Origin: Euryarchaeota archaeon UBA103
GTDB taxonomy: Archaea; Thermoplasmatota; Poseidoniia; Poseidoniales; Thalassarchaeaceae
Assembly (NCBI GenBank): GCA_002506825.1
Contig: DAYH01000008.1
Location: forward strand, 1 to 40,090
Direction: 5' to 3'
DNA: 40,090 bases
Shown: piece by piece, positions 24,432 to 35,100 of the stretch
Position numbering within the stretch: the first letter of the stretch is position 1
How the letters are laid out: the number at the start of each line of letters is the position of its first letter
The notes under the pieces: generated by a model
What the model saw: only the letters and a program-made list of their open reading frames with translations
Told to the model about the DNA's origin: nothing
Databases searched by the model: none
Position numbers and translations under genes: made by a program

Positions 24432-26312
24432 ATGACTGGACCGGTAATTGGAATAGATTTGGGAACAACAAACAGCTGTGTAGCAACTCTAGAGGCAGGA
24501 AAACCAGTGGTGATTCCCAACTCGGAGGGATCGAGAACGACACCAAGCGTTGTCGCATTCTCCAAGAATGGAGGCGAAAGAGTAGTCGGCATAACCGCTA
24601 AGAGACAGGCTGTGACTAATTCTGACAGAACTATAATGTCCGTTAAGAGGGAGATGGGTACTGATTGGAAGAAGAAAATAGACGATACAGAGTATACCCC
24701 CCAGGAGATCTCCGCATTTGTCTTACAGAAGCTAAAGTCAGATGCCGAGGACTATCTGGGTCGAGAGGTAAAGCAGGCCGTGATCACTTGTCCAGCATAC
24801 TTCACCGATGCACAGCGCCAGGCAACAAAGGACGCAGGAAGAATCGCAGGACTCGAAGTTCTCAGAATTATCAACGAGCCCACAGCCGCCGCTCTGGCCT
24901 ATGGGGTCGACAAAGACGACGATCAGACAATATTGGTCTACGACCTGGGAGGGGGAACATTCGATGTTTCTGTTCTTGAGATCTACCAGGTTGATGGCCA
25001 ACCTCAAATTGAGGTTAAGGCGACCAGCGGAGATAATCGCCTGGGCGGAGACGACTTCGACGAGGTAGTAATCGACTGGCTTGTTTCGGAATTCAAGAAA
25101 TCTACAGGAATTGACCTATCAAGCGATATGACGGCTATCACAAGACTGCGTGAAGCCGCAGAGAAGGCCAAGATAGAGCTTTCAGGTACCAGTACAACCC
25201 AGATAAATCTCCCATTTATCACAATGAGTGGTGATGGCCAACCAGAGCATCTCGACATCTCACTATCTAAGGCTAAATTCGAGGATCTTATTTCTGATCT
25301 CGTAGAGAGGACAATGGGCCCTACCAGAAGGGCCATGAAGGATGCTGGAATTAAGAAAGGAAACGTCGACAAGGTTATCCTTGTAGGGGGATCTACCAGG
25401 GTTCCTGCGGTCCAAGTAGCAATAGAGAAGGAAGTGGGCAAGCCACCTTTCAAGGGAATAAACCCAGATGAAGCAGTCGCTGTAGGGGCCGTCCTCCAAG
25501 CAGGAATAATCACTGGGGACGAGGGAGTTACCGATGTTCTCCTCCTCGATGTCACACCACTTACTCTTGGAATCGAAACTCTCGGAGGGATCATGACAAC
25601 AATGATTGAGAGAAACACTACCATACCCACTAGGAGATCAGAGACATTCTCCACTGCAGCGGATAATCAACCTGCAGTCGAAGTACATGTCCTACAGGGA
25701 GAAAGGGAATTTGCCAAGGATAACATCACTCTCGGAAAGTTTCACCTAATGGGAATACCACCTTCTCCGAGGGGGATGCCACAAATTGAGGTAACCTTCG
25801 ATATCGATGCAAATGGAATCGTCAATGTATCGGCTAAGGACTTGGGCACAGGAACGGAGCAATCGATAAAGATAGAGAGCCAAACCTCTCTAAGCGAGGA
25901 CGAGATAAACGCTAAGGTTGCAGAGGCCGAAGAATTTGCTTCTGACGATAAGAGGAGAAAGGCAGGAGTTACCCTGATCAACTCCGCTGATGGGATGGTC
26001 TATCAGGCTTCAAAAATGCTCAATGAGGCAGCAGAGAAAATCTCAGACTTGAATGCAGAGCCAATCCATGCCAAGCTCGAGGAATTGAGAGCTCTAATCA
26101 CAAAAGATGACAAGACTATCGATGTAGATGATCTTGATGAAGCCGCCGTACAGGCCAAGATGTCAGAGGTAGAGGAGTCATTACACGAGGTATCGGCGAA
26201 GCTCTATGAGGCCGCGGCCGCCGAAATGGCCGAACAACAAGAGAGTGAAGGCTCAGACGATGTAGTCGAGGCCGACTTCGAAGAGGTCGAGCCCGAAGAC
26301 AGCGACGAGTAG
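24432..26312 (+). CDS. dnaK: Chaperone DnaK (HSP70)
   Basis: 626 residues. Signature motifs are GIDLGTTNSCVA at the N-terminus, YDLGGGTFDVSVLEI and VILVGGSTRVPAVQ. The substrate-binding domain has GIETLGGIMTTMIERNTTIPT and DIDANGIVNVSAKD. The C-terminal lid ends in an acidic tail (EEVEPEDSDE). The first ATPase lobe lacks the roughly 24-residue insertion of proteobacterial DnaK (REMGTDWKKKIDDTEYTPQ is continuous), so it is of the Gram-positive/archaeal type. AGGAGG about 8 bases upstream is a strong ribosome site. grpE and dnaJ, which often flank archaeal dnaK, are not here; an Hsp20-like gene takes that place. Confidence 0.98.
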   Translation: MTGPVIGIDLGTTNSCVATLEAGKPVVIPNSEGSRTTPSVVAFSKNGGERVVGITAKRQAVTNSDRTIMSVKREMGTDWKKKIDDTEYTPQEISAFVLQKLKSDAEDYLGREVKQAVITCPAYFTDAQRQATKDAGRIAGLEVLRIINEPTAAALAYGVDKDDDQTILVYDLGGGTFDVSVLEIYQVDGQPQIEVKATSGDNRLGGDDFDEVVIDWLVSEFKKSTGIDLSSDMTAITRLREAAEKAKIELSGTSTTQINLPFITMSGDGQPEHLDISLSKAKFEDLISDLVERTMGPTRRAMKDAGIKKGNVDKVILVGGSTRVPAVQVAIEKEVGKPPFKGINPDEAVAVGAVLQAGIITGDEGVTDVLLLDVTPLTLGIETLGGIMTTMIERNTTIPTRRSETFSTAADNQPAVEVHVLQGEREFAKDNITLGKFHLMGIPPSPRGMPQIEVTFDIDANGIVNVSAKDLGTGTEQSIKIESQTSLSEDEINAKVAEAEEFASDDKRRKAGVTLINSADGMVYQASKMLNEAAEKISDLNAEPIHAKLEELRALITKDDKTIDVDDLDEAAVQAKMSEVEESLHEVSAKLYEAAAAEMAEQQESEGSDDVVEADFEEVEPEDSDE

Positions 26313-27836
26313 CTAGCTTTCTGTAATCATCCTGTGCAGAGTCCTAACATGGATTCCCGAGGTCCCAAACTGGAATAGGGGGTTTTCACCTTCGGAACGA
26401 GCTTTGGAACCTGGTCCCCAAGCCGATCCGGCTATGTCAAGATGGGCCCAAGGTATCTTTTCACTATCCTCATCAAATCCTCTATTTGGGACGAAGAACT
26501 CCAAGAAAGCGGCGGCGGTATTGGATGATCCAGCCCTACCTCCGATGGAACCATTTCTTATGTCCGCGAATGCTGAGTCTGTCATGTACTTACGAAATTG
26601 GTTATTCAAAGGCATCCTCCAAACTGGCTCGCCACTTCTTTCAGCCGCCGATTTTAAATTTCTAGCCAAATCATCGTCATTGGACCACATTCCAGAAATC
26701 TGATTTCCTAATGCCACAATAACCGCACCAGTAAGCGTGGCCAAGTCGATGATATACTCAGGGTCAAGCTCCCCAGCCTTCCAAAGGCCATCAGAGAGGA
26801 CATTCCTTCCCTCTGCATCTGTACTGAAGACCTCTACAGTTTTCCCAGAATATGTCTTGAATACATCGCCCGGGCGGTAAGCACCAGAGCCGGGCATATT
26901 CTCTGCAAGACAGGAGATCCCATTTACTCGCCTAGGGTATCCGGTTTCATAGAGAGCCTCCATAAGGCCGAAAACAGTAGCAGCGCCACACATATCATAC
27001 TTCATGTCCCACATTCCGCTGGTGGGCTTGATGGAGATACCACCAGTATCGAAAGTTATCCCTTTGCCCACAATGCATGGTCTCCGAACCCCCTCATCTT
27101 CATCTGGATTCAACGTGAATAAGACCATACAGGGCTTCTGATCACTCCCCTTGCCGACGTTTATCAGTCCGCCCATTCCAAGCTCATGCAGTTTTTCCCA
27201 GTCATAGACCTCAACTCTGACATTTTCCTTTCCCTTAGCCCATTCTTGCGCCCTTCTAGCATACTCCATTGGATAGAGGACATTAGCAGGCTCATTCCCC
27301 AAATCACGTGCCTTGTGGACTCCCTTTACCACAGACTGCACATCTAGAAGCTTGGAACCGAGCTTCTCCTGGTGCCTGCTACCGGCCTGAAAGTCAACTA
27401 CCCAATCTTCTTCGATATGATCATCGGGTTTTTCCTGATGCTCCAAGAACTCGTAGTCCCGAAGCATCATTCCCTCTGCAAAGTCTAACATTCTATCTCC
27501 AGTCCAGCCCATGGTGAATCTAACAGTCAAATCAGTCCCCTTCTTCTTGGACAAGGATGAAATTAGTCTGGCTCCGGCATTTCTCGCCATCTTGTGGCTC
27601 ATGCCCTCTCTATCTCCCATGCCTACCAGAACGATATTACAACCAGGTGTCCATAAGGACATTCTAGTGCCTTTCTTACCTTCGAAACCACCAGAGCTGA
27701 GAACGTCTCTGACAAGTCCCCTCTGATTCCTATTTAGTCCCTTTAGAGAGTTATTGGGTGCTTTCTTGGTATCTTCGAAGACCGGTAAAATCAATTGTGC
27801 GCCTAATGTGTTAAATTCACTGTTGCTTATCTTCAT
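26313..27836 (-). CDS. pepA: Leucyl aminopeptidase (M17)
   Basis: Cytosolic two-metal aminopeptidase that releases N-terminal amino acids. About 507 residues. The catalytic domain has VGKGITFDTGGISIKP (metal Lys/Asp region), KYDMCGAATVFGLM, the signature STDAEGRNVLSDGL and a late IDLATLTGAVIVALG segment. The start ATG 27836 is preferred; ATG 27863 adds nine residues. A TATA-like AATTATTTG at about 27870-27880 would start transcription between the two ATGs. The stop touches the dnaK stop with no spacer. Peptide recycling downstream of CDC48 and peptidases is its likely role. Confidence 0.94.
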   Translation of the reverse strand: MKISNSEFNTLGAQLILPVFEDTKKAPNNSLKGLNRNQRGLVRDVLSSGGFEGKKGTRMSLWTPGCNIVLVGMGDREGMSHKMARNAGARLISSLSKKKGTDLTVRFTMGWTGDRMLDFAEGMMLRDYEFLEHQEKPDDHIEEDWVVDFQAGSRHQEKLGSKLLDVQSVVKGVHKARDLGNEPANVLYPMEYARRAQEWAKGKENVRVEVYDWEKLHELGMGGLINVGKGSDQKPCMVLFTLNPDEDEGVRRPCIVGKGITFDTGGISIKPTSGMWDMKYDMCGAATVFGLMEALYETGYPRRVNGISCLAENMPGSGAYRPGDVFKTYSGKTVEVFSTDAEGRNVLSDGLWKAGELDPEYIIDLATLTGAVIVALGNQISGMWSNDDDLARNLKSAAERSGEPVWRMPLNNQFRKYMTDSAFADIRNGSIGGRAGSSNTAAAFLEFFVPNRGFDEDSEKIPWAHLDIAGSAWGPGSKARSEGENPLFQFGTSGIHVRTLHRMITES

Positions 27837-27931
27837 AAATAGCCCGAACTGCCCGATTAGCATCTAGTTTACAAATAATTCTATGTGAAACTATAGGATT
27901 AGAGTCTAAATTAGTAGTCTTGAAACATAAA

Positions 27932-29431
27932 TTATTGTTCAAATCTACCATTTCTGCCATTGATCGAAGCTAGCGTGAAGGCGACTAGGATAAGCAGTAT
28001 CGAAGGAGTAGGAAGAAGGCCCGAGTCGCCACTACTCTCGAAGTCAACTACGCTATCGTTGATCGGGTTTCCTACCCACATCGAGGAATCCACCACTCTC
28101 TTCTGGTAGTAGAGAGTCCAAATTCCCTCGCTTGAAATCGGAGCTCCCGTAAAGTCGAGAGTCGTGATGGTGCTATTAGTGGCATTGACTGCAAAGCCGA
28201 ATTCAGGGGTGGAGAAATTGAAGTCTGAACCAAACTGTATCTGTGGCATCCCTCCCTTTTGGGCCAGTCCTGTTATTTCGACTGGTTCATTCGACCCAGG
28301 GAGCCAAATCTCTGTCGAATCCACCCCCTCCATGTATAGTAGCGTGGCATTTGACGTACTCGAATGGCCTAGATTAGAAACGCTGAGATGTACTTTTCCG
28401 TCCTCTACCTTCAAGGAATCGGCAACAAGACGAGCTCTCCAGTACCATACATTCTCTATGAGATAATGCATCACATCGAGCTCCTCTCCCAATCTTTCTG
28501 ATAGGGCCTCTACTGTCCCCAGTAGGAACTGCTCGTCATCAGTCTCGAAGGTGAACGTGGGATAGCCCATCACACCGTAGCCGTAATCTCGGCTGGTTCC
28601 ACAGTTCGGGTAGAGGCCTTGGTTGGCGTTGCGAATAGGGATGTCAGAAATGTTAGAATTTACCTCATCTCTAATATGGTGGTACATTTCCCAGTCAGAG
28701 GGTTGCTCTGGCCACTTCCCCCAAGGATAGAGCATGATCCAGACTCCCGTATGCATGGTAATATACAGGTCAGCATGAGGCACAACGTCATTCATGTATA
28801 TGGAATTCGCAAGAGTCTCCGATTCACTGAATGCAGAACTCCCGGGTTGTGTCGTAGGACAGGTGTTCCAGTAGTGATCATAGTTCCTGTTCAGGTCCAC
28901 TTGGTTGACATTCCATCTTGTGTCGAAGTCATTACCATCTGCATTTAGCATGATTAGGATATGTAATTCAGTCGTCGCCAATAAATCGATAATCTCTTGA
29001 TCCCCATTTCCCCAGCCTTCGATGTAGTACTCAGCAACTAGGAAGGCGAGTTCCGTTCCCAGATGCTCATTGCCATGGTGGCCACCATCGATGTACACTA
29101 CTTCTTTGCGTATTACTAATGGCCCTTCTCTGCCTTCTCCTCCATAGTAGGAGTGTTCACACCCATCAAAGTCCCAATCAAGTGAACAAGATTCATCGGT
29201 GATTTGTAGCATCCAAATTTCTCTCCCTAATTCAGTCTGCCCTATGCTAGAGAGATTGATGATTTCCGGGTAGTCATCTTCCCATGCATTGATGTCCAAG
29301 GTCAGAGTTGCGTAGGAATGGTACCAGTGCTCTTGGACGATATCTGGCTGACTTATCTGAGCAGAAACCATCGGAGATGCAGAGGCCACCATCAATGACG
29401 ACAGAACCAACGCAGTCAACCATTGACGCAT
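27932..29431 (-). CDS. Secreted, membrane-anchored M14 zinc carboxypeptidase
   Basis: 499 residues. A signal peptide (LTALVLSSLMVASASP then VSAQ) leads to a metallocarboxypeptidase domain: HHGNEH with H119 and E122 as zinc ligands, NRNYDHYW at 181-188 for substrate carboxylate, H227 in YITMHTGV as third ligand and catalytic E296 in PTFTFETDDE. About 130 residues of beta-rich sequence with NxS/T glycosylation sites follow. The C-terminus has one hydrophobic helix (TPSILLILVAFTLASI) and a short basic tail, which would tether the enzyme to the cell surface. It should digest external peptides. No Shine-Dalgarno is evident. It shares direction with pepA 95 bases away. Confidence 0.92.
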   Translation of the reverse strand: MRQWLTALVLSSLMVASASPMVSAQISQPDIVQEHWYHSYATLTLDINAWEDDYPEIINLSSIGQTELGREIWMLQITDESCSLDWDFDGCEHSYYGGEGREGPLVIRKEVVYIDGGHHGNEHLGTELAFLVAEYYIEGWGNGDQEIIDLLATTELHILIMLNADGNDFDTRWNVNQVDLNRNYDHYWNTCPTTQPGSSAFSESETLANSIYMNDVVPHADLYITMHTGVWIMLYPWGKWPEQPSDWEMYHHIRDEVNSNISDIPIRNANQGLYPNCGTSRDYGYGVMGYPTFTFETDDEQFLLGTVEALSERLGEELDVMHYLIENVWYWRARLVADSLKVEDGKVHLSVSNLGHSSTSNATLLYMEGVDSTEIWLPGSNEPVEITGLAQKGGMPQIQFGSDFNFSTPEFGFAVNATNSTITTLDFTGAPISSEGIWTLYYQKRVVDSSMWVGNPINDSVVDFESSGDSGLLPTPSILLILVAFTLASINGRNGRFEQ

Positions 29432-29459
29432 ACCATACTGAGGCAGTACTAAGATACAA

Positions 29460-30434
29460 TCATTCTCCTGTTTCGCTCAGGAATCCCGCAATATGGCATG
29501 AAATTATCTTAGTCGCAATCAGTGCAGCATTGAATTCGGTGAGAGGGCCCTCCTTCCCAGGAGCTATCTCGTTCACATCCGCACCCAGGACCTTGACGCC
29601 AGTAGCAGAAAAAACATTCTCAATGACTTCGATCGCCGCCCAATGAGAAAGGCCCCCAGGGACCGGTGTGCCTGTTGAGGGTACCAACTTCCCATCAAGG
29701 CCGTCTATGTCGAAGGTGATCCAGACGGGTCCTTCAATTTCAGAAATACTCTCGAGCATACCTTCCCAACCTTCCCCTCTCCCCATGTCTCCCAGTATGT
29801 CTCTGGCATACCATGTCTCCACTCTTTCGTCTTCCATCGAGAATTCTGCCTCGGACTTAGAAAGGGCCCTAGTTCCTATCTGAATGACTCTACCAACACC
29901 AGCATCAAGGGACCTTCGGATGGCAGTTCCATGCGAGTATCTCTCTCCCTGTAGCTCATCTCTGAGATCTGCATGAGCGTCAATTTGAACCAATGTCAAT
30001 CGAGTAAGATCGCCCTGTAGCTCTGGATGATCAGATAATGCTTCCATGATTGGAGGTAAGATGCCATGCTCGCCCCCTAGTATTAGAGGGAAAATTACCC
30101 CTACCCACTCTGAGAAGTATTCACGAATAGAGTCCAACTGACCCATTAGGGTTCCAGCTTCAGAACTCCATGGTTCTGCAGTATGGAATGAAAGCCCACA
30201 GGGAAGCTCTTCGGGAAGCATAGGGTCGTACAATTCGACTTGATAACTGGCATCTATACACGCCGAAGGGCCCTTCTCAGTGCCTTCTATCCAGCTGGTA
30301 GTCATCTCGAAAGGGATTGGGAGAATTACAACGTCCCACGGCCCCTCATCGCTCTCCTCGAGACCCAGGAAGCCAGCTCGCCCATCATTCTCCATGTATC
30401 TTCGTCTCTGTGATGTAGAATAATGACTTCGCAT
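29460..30434 (-). CDS. speB: Agmatinase/arginase-family ureohydrolase
   Basis: 324 residues of the ureohydrolase fold, expected to split agmatine into putrescine and urea. Manganese ligands are in GGEHG (120-124; many members read GGDH), DAHAD (152-156) and FDIDGLDG (241-248), followed by STGTPVPGG. Agmatinase is preferred over arginase from the archaeal context, but guanidinobutyrase or proclavaminate-like activity cannot be excluded. GTGAT lies 5 bases before ATG 30434; ATG 30395 is an alternative that drops a 13-residue polar leader. It is divergent from the next gene by 83 bases. No speA-like arginine decarboxylase is in the window. Confidence 0.88.
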   Translation of the reverse strand: MRSHYSTSQRRRYMENDGRAGFLGLEESDEGPWDVVILPIPFEMTTSWIEGTEKGPSACIDASYQVELYDPMLPEELPCGLSFHTAEPWSSEAGTLMGQLDSIREYFSEWVGVIFPLILGGEHGILPPIMEALSDHPELQGDLTRLTLVQIDAHADLRDELQGERYSHGTAIRRSLDAGVGRVIQIGTRALSKSEAEFSMEDERVETWYARDILGDMGRGEGWEGMLESISEIEGPVWITFDIDGLDGKLVPSTGTPVPGGLSHWAAIEVIENVFSATGVKVLGADVNEIAPGKEGPLTEFNAALIATKIISCHIAGFLSETGE

Positions 30435-30517
30435 ACATAATCACTTGATTTTGAAGTGTTAAGAGAGACCGTTGAAATAGAGCGCCCTCCCCTGTATGCA
30501 TGTCTGGAGGCGACGCG

Positions 30518-30934
30518 ATGGGCTTGACACTAGCACAACTTACTTCTGCAATCAGAAGCAAGGTAGACTCCGATATGGAAGTAGTCGTCGCAGAGTCAAT
30601 CGCCGAGCACGCCCTGGGCTTCTTCGGCTTCTCAAACAGGATTATCGACAATGCCCTGGAGCCCACTGACAGAAATCTGTTCTACCAGCTCCAAGACTAT
30701 GACCTCCTGACAACAGAGTCGGAGGAAACAACTCTCTGGGATGGAAGGGAGTGGAGGATCCACTATTGGAAGTTCAAAGCCAATGCAGAGGAGTTCGCTA
30801 GAGCGGCCGCTGAAGCGGCACTATTGAATCAGAAGGATAAGGATCCTTACTCAGATGTTTATGATGATGTTCCAGTTTCTCTCTGGAAGGAAAGATCAGG
30901 CGAAGATGATGACTACGAAGAGCCTCTATTCTGA
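30518..30934 (+). CDS. Small acidic conserved-type protein, unknown
   Basis: 138 residues from ATG 30518, which GGAGG 7 bases upstream supports; ATG 30500 lies before that site. The N-terminal half (LTLAQLTSAIRSK, VVAESIAEHALGFFGF, RNLFYQLQDYDLL) is helical and resembles a small winged-helix or helix-bundle domain. REWRIHYWKF would be a beta wing. The C-terminus is acidic (DDYEEPLF). I do not recognise a named family beyond archaeal hypothetical proteins. The acyltransferase start overlaps its end by about 29 bases, so they are co-translated. Confidence 0.75.
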   Translation: MGLTLAQLTSAIRSKVDSDMEVVVAESIAEHALGFFGFSNRIIDNALEPTDRNLFYQLQDYDLLTTESEETTLWDGREWRIHYWKFKANAEEFARAAAEAALLNQKDKDPYSDVYDDVPVSLWKERSGEDDDYEEPLF

Positions 30935-32183
30935 TACTTCAGAGCGGCGACATGATGTAGACTGGCTCAGAGTAATCCTATTTGGCCTGCTGATTTGGTT
31001 TCATTTCGTAGTCTTTTATCCTTACCAGCCCGAAGGGCTATTCGCTATTCCATATTACTTCATAGTATCAGTAATGCATCAATGGAGGCTAGCAGCCCTG
31101 TTTGTGATTTCGGGCATGGGGACGGCCTTCGCCCTCAGGAGGAGGACATGGCAACAATATGTCAGTGAGAGGGGAACTAGGCTTGGAATCCCCCTTCTTT
31201 TCACAGTGTATATCCTCTTTTTCGGAATTTTTGAGTTTACCAAGAAAACCACCCTATTGTTCACAATTTTTCCAGGTAGTGAGGATATGCCTTATGGCCA
31301 TCTCTGGTTTGTCTATAACCTACTCGTTTACTCAATTATTCTCACGCCATTCTTCTTTCATGTGAAGGCGAATCCAGAGGGATTCATCATGCGGTTAGTC
31401 CGATCCATCATGAATGTCAGGGCAGGTCTTGGAATTCTAATTCTACCTCCAATAATCCTATCACTAAATGCTATTTTGTTCAAGCCATGGGAATTTGGCG
31501 AGGTAGGGATGTGGTGGGAATTTCCTCGCTACATGCTATACTTCCTATTCGGCTTCCTCATGATTTCTGTGAGGGATGAGTACTTTGCAGCATTAGACAA
31601 GATAAGGATTCCATTAACTATCCTCACACCTATTCTAGCAGTATTATGGTTCATTATGAGCTTGACAAGCGGAGTTCCCAATGTGATGGAAGGAGGTTGG
31701 GTGGATGAAGGATATCGGCCATTCTCAGTTACAGCTACTATGGCCTCAATTCTACAGTCATTCCATGCATGGTCCTGGTGTTTACTCATTTTCACGTGGT
31801 CCTCAAAGCTACTTAATGAGCCTAACAAATATCTGGCCTACCTGAACGAGTCTGTATATCCAACTTATATCGTTCATTTGCACATTACCTTCCCTATGAT
31901 AGCAATCCTATCCATACTGGGAATTGGATTCTTTCCTGCAATGATATTCGCTACTCCGATACTTATTATCGCCGTATTGGCCTGCTTCGAGATAGTCAGA
32001 CGGGCATCATTATTCAGGCCTGTTTTCGGCATTAAGGGAGGGCAGGAAGAGGTAAACCTACTTTTTCCCTTCAATTCAACGAAAGAAAGACCATTGTCTG
32101 TTATATTCACCTTGATGTCTCACGGCATGGCATTAGGAATGGTTATTGTACTAATGCTATCGCTAGCACTAATGGGTGGTTGA
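30906..32183 (+). CDS. Acyltransferase-3 family membrane protein
   Basis: About 425 residues with some ten hydrophobic helices. It starts with the family signature RRHDVDWLRVILFGLLIWFHF (His-Asp near the first helix) and continues with FVISGMGTAFALRRRTW and RLGIPLLFTVYILF. YPTYIVHLHITFP near the C-terminal third is also typical. Such enzymes move acyl groups, often acetyl or succinyl, onto exported sugars or lipids. ATG 30906 or 30909 is the likely start; the frame extends to 30855 in an unlikely Met-rich leader. It overlaps both neighbours or nearly so, making one unit with the preceding small gene and the surface protein. The acceptor is unknown, but cell-surface glycans are plausible. Confidence 0.87.
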   Translation: MMTTKSLYSDTSERRHDVDWLRVILFGLLIWFHFVVFYPYQPEGLFAIPYYFIVSVMHQWRLAALFVISGMGTAFALRRRTWQQYVSERGTRLGIPLLFTVYILFFGIFEFTKKTTLLFTIFPGSEDMPYGHLWFVYNLLVYSIILTPFFFHVKANPEGFIMRLVRSIMNVRAGLGILILPPIILSLNAILFKPWEFGEVGMWWEFPRYMLYFLFGFLMISVRDEYFAALDKIRIPLTILTPILAVLWFIMSLTSGVPNVMEGGWVDEGYRPFSVTATMASILQSFHAWSWCLLIFTWSSKLLNEPNKYLAYLNESVYPTYIVHLHITFPMIAILSILGIGFFPAMIFATPILIIAVLACFEIVRRASLFRPVFGIKGGQEEVNLLFPFNSTKERPLSVIFTLMSHGMALGMVIVLMLSLALMGG

Positions 32184-32184
32184 T

Positions 32185-35100
32185 TTGGCTAGGGAGGAGT
32201 TAAAGATAAAATTCGCAATTCTATTGACATCGATATTGTTGCTCAGCATACCCACAAGTATGGTTTCTGGTCAGTCTTCAGTCACCAATGAATGTGATAT
32301 TTTGGTTGATTGGGACTCTCAAGTCAACTGGCTAGAAGAGCCGAACGAGGAAGGACAATTTTTCTCAGAAGAGCATATCCACAGGTATCGAGTCGTCTTC
32401 AATCCGCCATTTTCTCCAGGTACATCACCAAGTGGCATTTCTATCAGCGCGCGCCACTTAGGCATGACAGGGGTCGAATATCCACTAAATATCTCACATA
32501 TTAGCGCTGGAGGAGAGGTAGACATAGAACTAGAATCACAACCAGATTTTGGCGACGAGATTTTTGTTAACTTCTCCAGTTTAGAGTCATCGTGCACTAG
32601 GTCGGTGACGGTTACCAATTGGAACCAACCAATCAAAGACCATGAAATCACAAGAGAGACTGTCTGGTCACTAGAAGGAGAAGATACTGGCAATCAGAAT
32701 ATCGATTTTATCGGAAGAGGCTGGCAAAAGAGAGAAGGGAATACCCTGGAATCTAACGAACTTGGAAACGGCTCTCTTCAGATGAATACAATGAACGGAT
32801 CAAATGGGATTATTCTGGATCTCTCTCTGGATAGAGTATGGTTGAACGAATCATATGAGGGGGATGAGCTTCTATCTCAAGATTTTGAGATGCTAGGTAA
32901 TGGCACAATGATACTAAGGGAGGGTTATTCAGAAGAAGGCTATGAAGAAGGTTTCACAGCAGAAATTTCAGTTAGTGAGGCCGCAGTAAATCGCTCATGG
33001 CAAAATGGCGAGCTTTCTGAGAGGATTATAATCGAGGGCAATGGATGGCTATCTTTCAATGGTGGGGATAACAATAGTTCAGGTGGTGGCTTTGGAGAAA
33101 TTCATACCTTCTACTTCGAATCCTTCGATGAAGATGGACAGAGAAGAGTTCAGAATTTTCAGTTAGAGGCCAATGCATCAATGAGGATATCGGGGGCATC
33201 AGACTTTTTCTCATTCGAGCTTGATGATTTGATAATCAGAGAGAGATGGTCTGACGATACTCGTGAGGAACAGTTCTTCAGAGCATTCGGAGGGGGCGAA
33301 TTCGCGTTCCAGATTGACGATGAGCAGTTCAGTATAGATGTGAATGGGTCCATTCCAATGATCCATCTAGAATCCACAGGAGGCGAGACAGTTTCGGATA
33401 CGATAATCGTGGACGGCACCTATGACGGCGATGCAGAGGGTAGTTTTGGATTCGTCAGGCAGATAGTAGACTCAGGAATACAGGAGAATTCAGAGGGCGT
33501 AAGATATGAGGTCGACAAGATTCAAAATGAATTCTGGTTCAATGTCTCAGCAACTCCCTTTGGACCTATCTCTCAAGAATTTGGGGCTGAGCATAATCTG
33601 ACGTATGAATTCACAGTACCTCAGGAGGACTGGCAGAATAGGACTGTCAGATTACAGTACATAGAGGATAATGGTTCTGTCTCGGATGAATATCCTCCAG
33701 AATCGCCAATAGTAGAACAGCCATCAAGACCGGAAGCTAGCCCTCTGATTTCCAATCAGATCTCAAGAGAGAGTGGAAAATCTCCTCAGAAAGTGGTGCC
33801 GGGAGATAGATTTGTTCTTTTTGGTAATCCATCTAACACTCTTGAAGTAACAATTAGCTCAATCGTTGACAAAGAGATGGACGGTCACATCGTAGAAGCT
33901 GCAGAATGGACTGGAGAATTTGACTTTGAGGAAACCATGGCCTCAGGATTTTTTGTTAACGAAGGCCCTCTATCAGGACTTTTATATGAGGTTTCAAGAT
34001 GGATAATATTGGAATCAGGAGACGAAAACCAATCAAATGATATTTCCTTCCAGGAATATCAGAAGGTAGATAGAATTCTCTATCCCTCAATAATTACCGC
34101 CGATGAGAATACCCCCCCTTCCCTAGAATCTGTTAGATTCCGAGAGGGATTTCTACATACAGAGGGAGGGGAATCACATATTGAAGTGACGGTTAATGAC
34201 ATGGATACCGATGTTATATCCGTCATCGTAGATCTTTCTTCTCTTGGAATGGGACTTATCGAGCTTTCAGATAGTGGCATGAAAGGAGATCTAACCATTC
34301 ACGATGATGTTTGGACATCTCTAGTCATTCACAATGGACTAGAGTTTGGAGATTTCAATATCCCCATTACAATCGTAGATTACTGGGTCGAAATAAGTGA
34401 AATAGCAGAAATTAGTGTTGCAAATCTCCCTCCTAGGGTGACTTCGGTTTCATTCTCCCAGTCATCAGCAATCAGGGGCGAGGCCATAGGAATTTCAGTC
34501 GATTGTGTAGACGGCCATGGGGTGTCTCAAGTCATTGTAGATCTACTGAGCTCTGGAGGCGATCTATATCCCCTTGACTTCTCAGAGTCTTCAGGAATGT
34601 GGTCTGGACAATTCTTGGTCCCTATCACAATAGCACCCGGTGAGAGGGGCATTCCTCTGAGAATATCAGATTTACAAGGGGCGGAAATAATCACTAATGG
34701 CCCAAAATTGACTTCGCTATTGAGGATTGATAACGAACATCCCACAGTTTCATCCTTGGAGGTATGGAGAGATGGGTCCCCTCAGTCTTCTATTTCTGAT
34801 CAGGGGCAAGTAATTCATCCAGTAATGGTTTCCAGTAATGGTGGTCAAATTACTCATCACATAGAGGCTGCGATTTCTGATTATGACGGAGTATCGTCAG
34901 TCCAAGCGAAGATAGGAAGGCTTGCTGAGATTGGAAAATCTGAGGAATGGCTACTAATGGTAGATGACGGAACTTCGGGGGACCGGTTAGCAGGAGACGG
35001 TATCTATTCACTGGAGTTCATAGTTAGATCGACCATACCTGAGGGAGACCTAGAAATAAAAATAAGAGCCACAGATATTTACCTTTCTAGCACCCCGCCA

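Noticed and set aside
25004..25654. 216-codon open frame on the minus strand inside dnaK
   Set aside because: It lies wholly within a certain dnaK gene, is rich in Ser, Thr and Pro as expected of an antisense shadow, and shows no domain or ribosome site.
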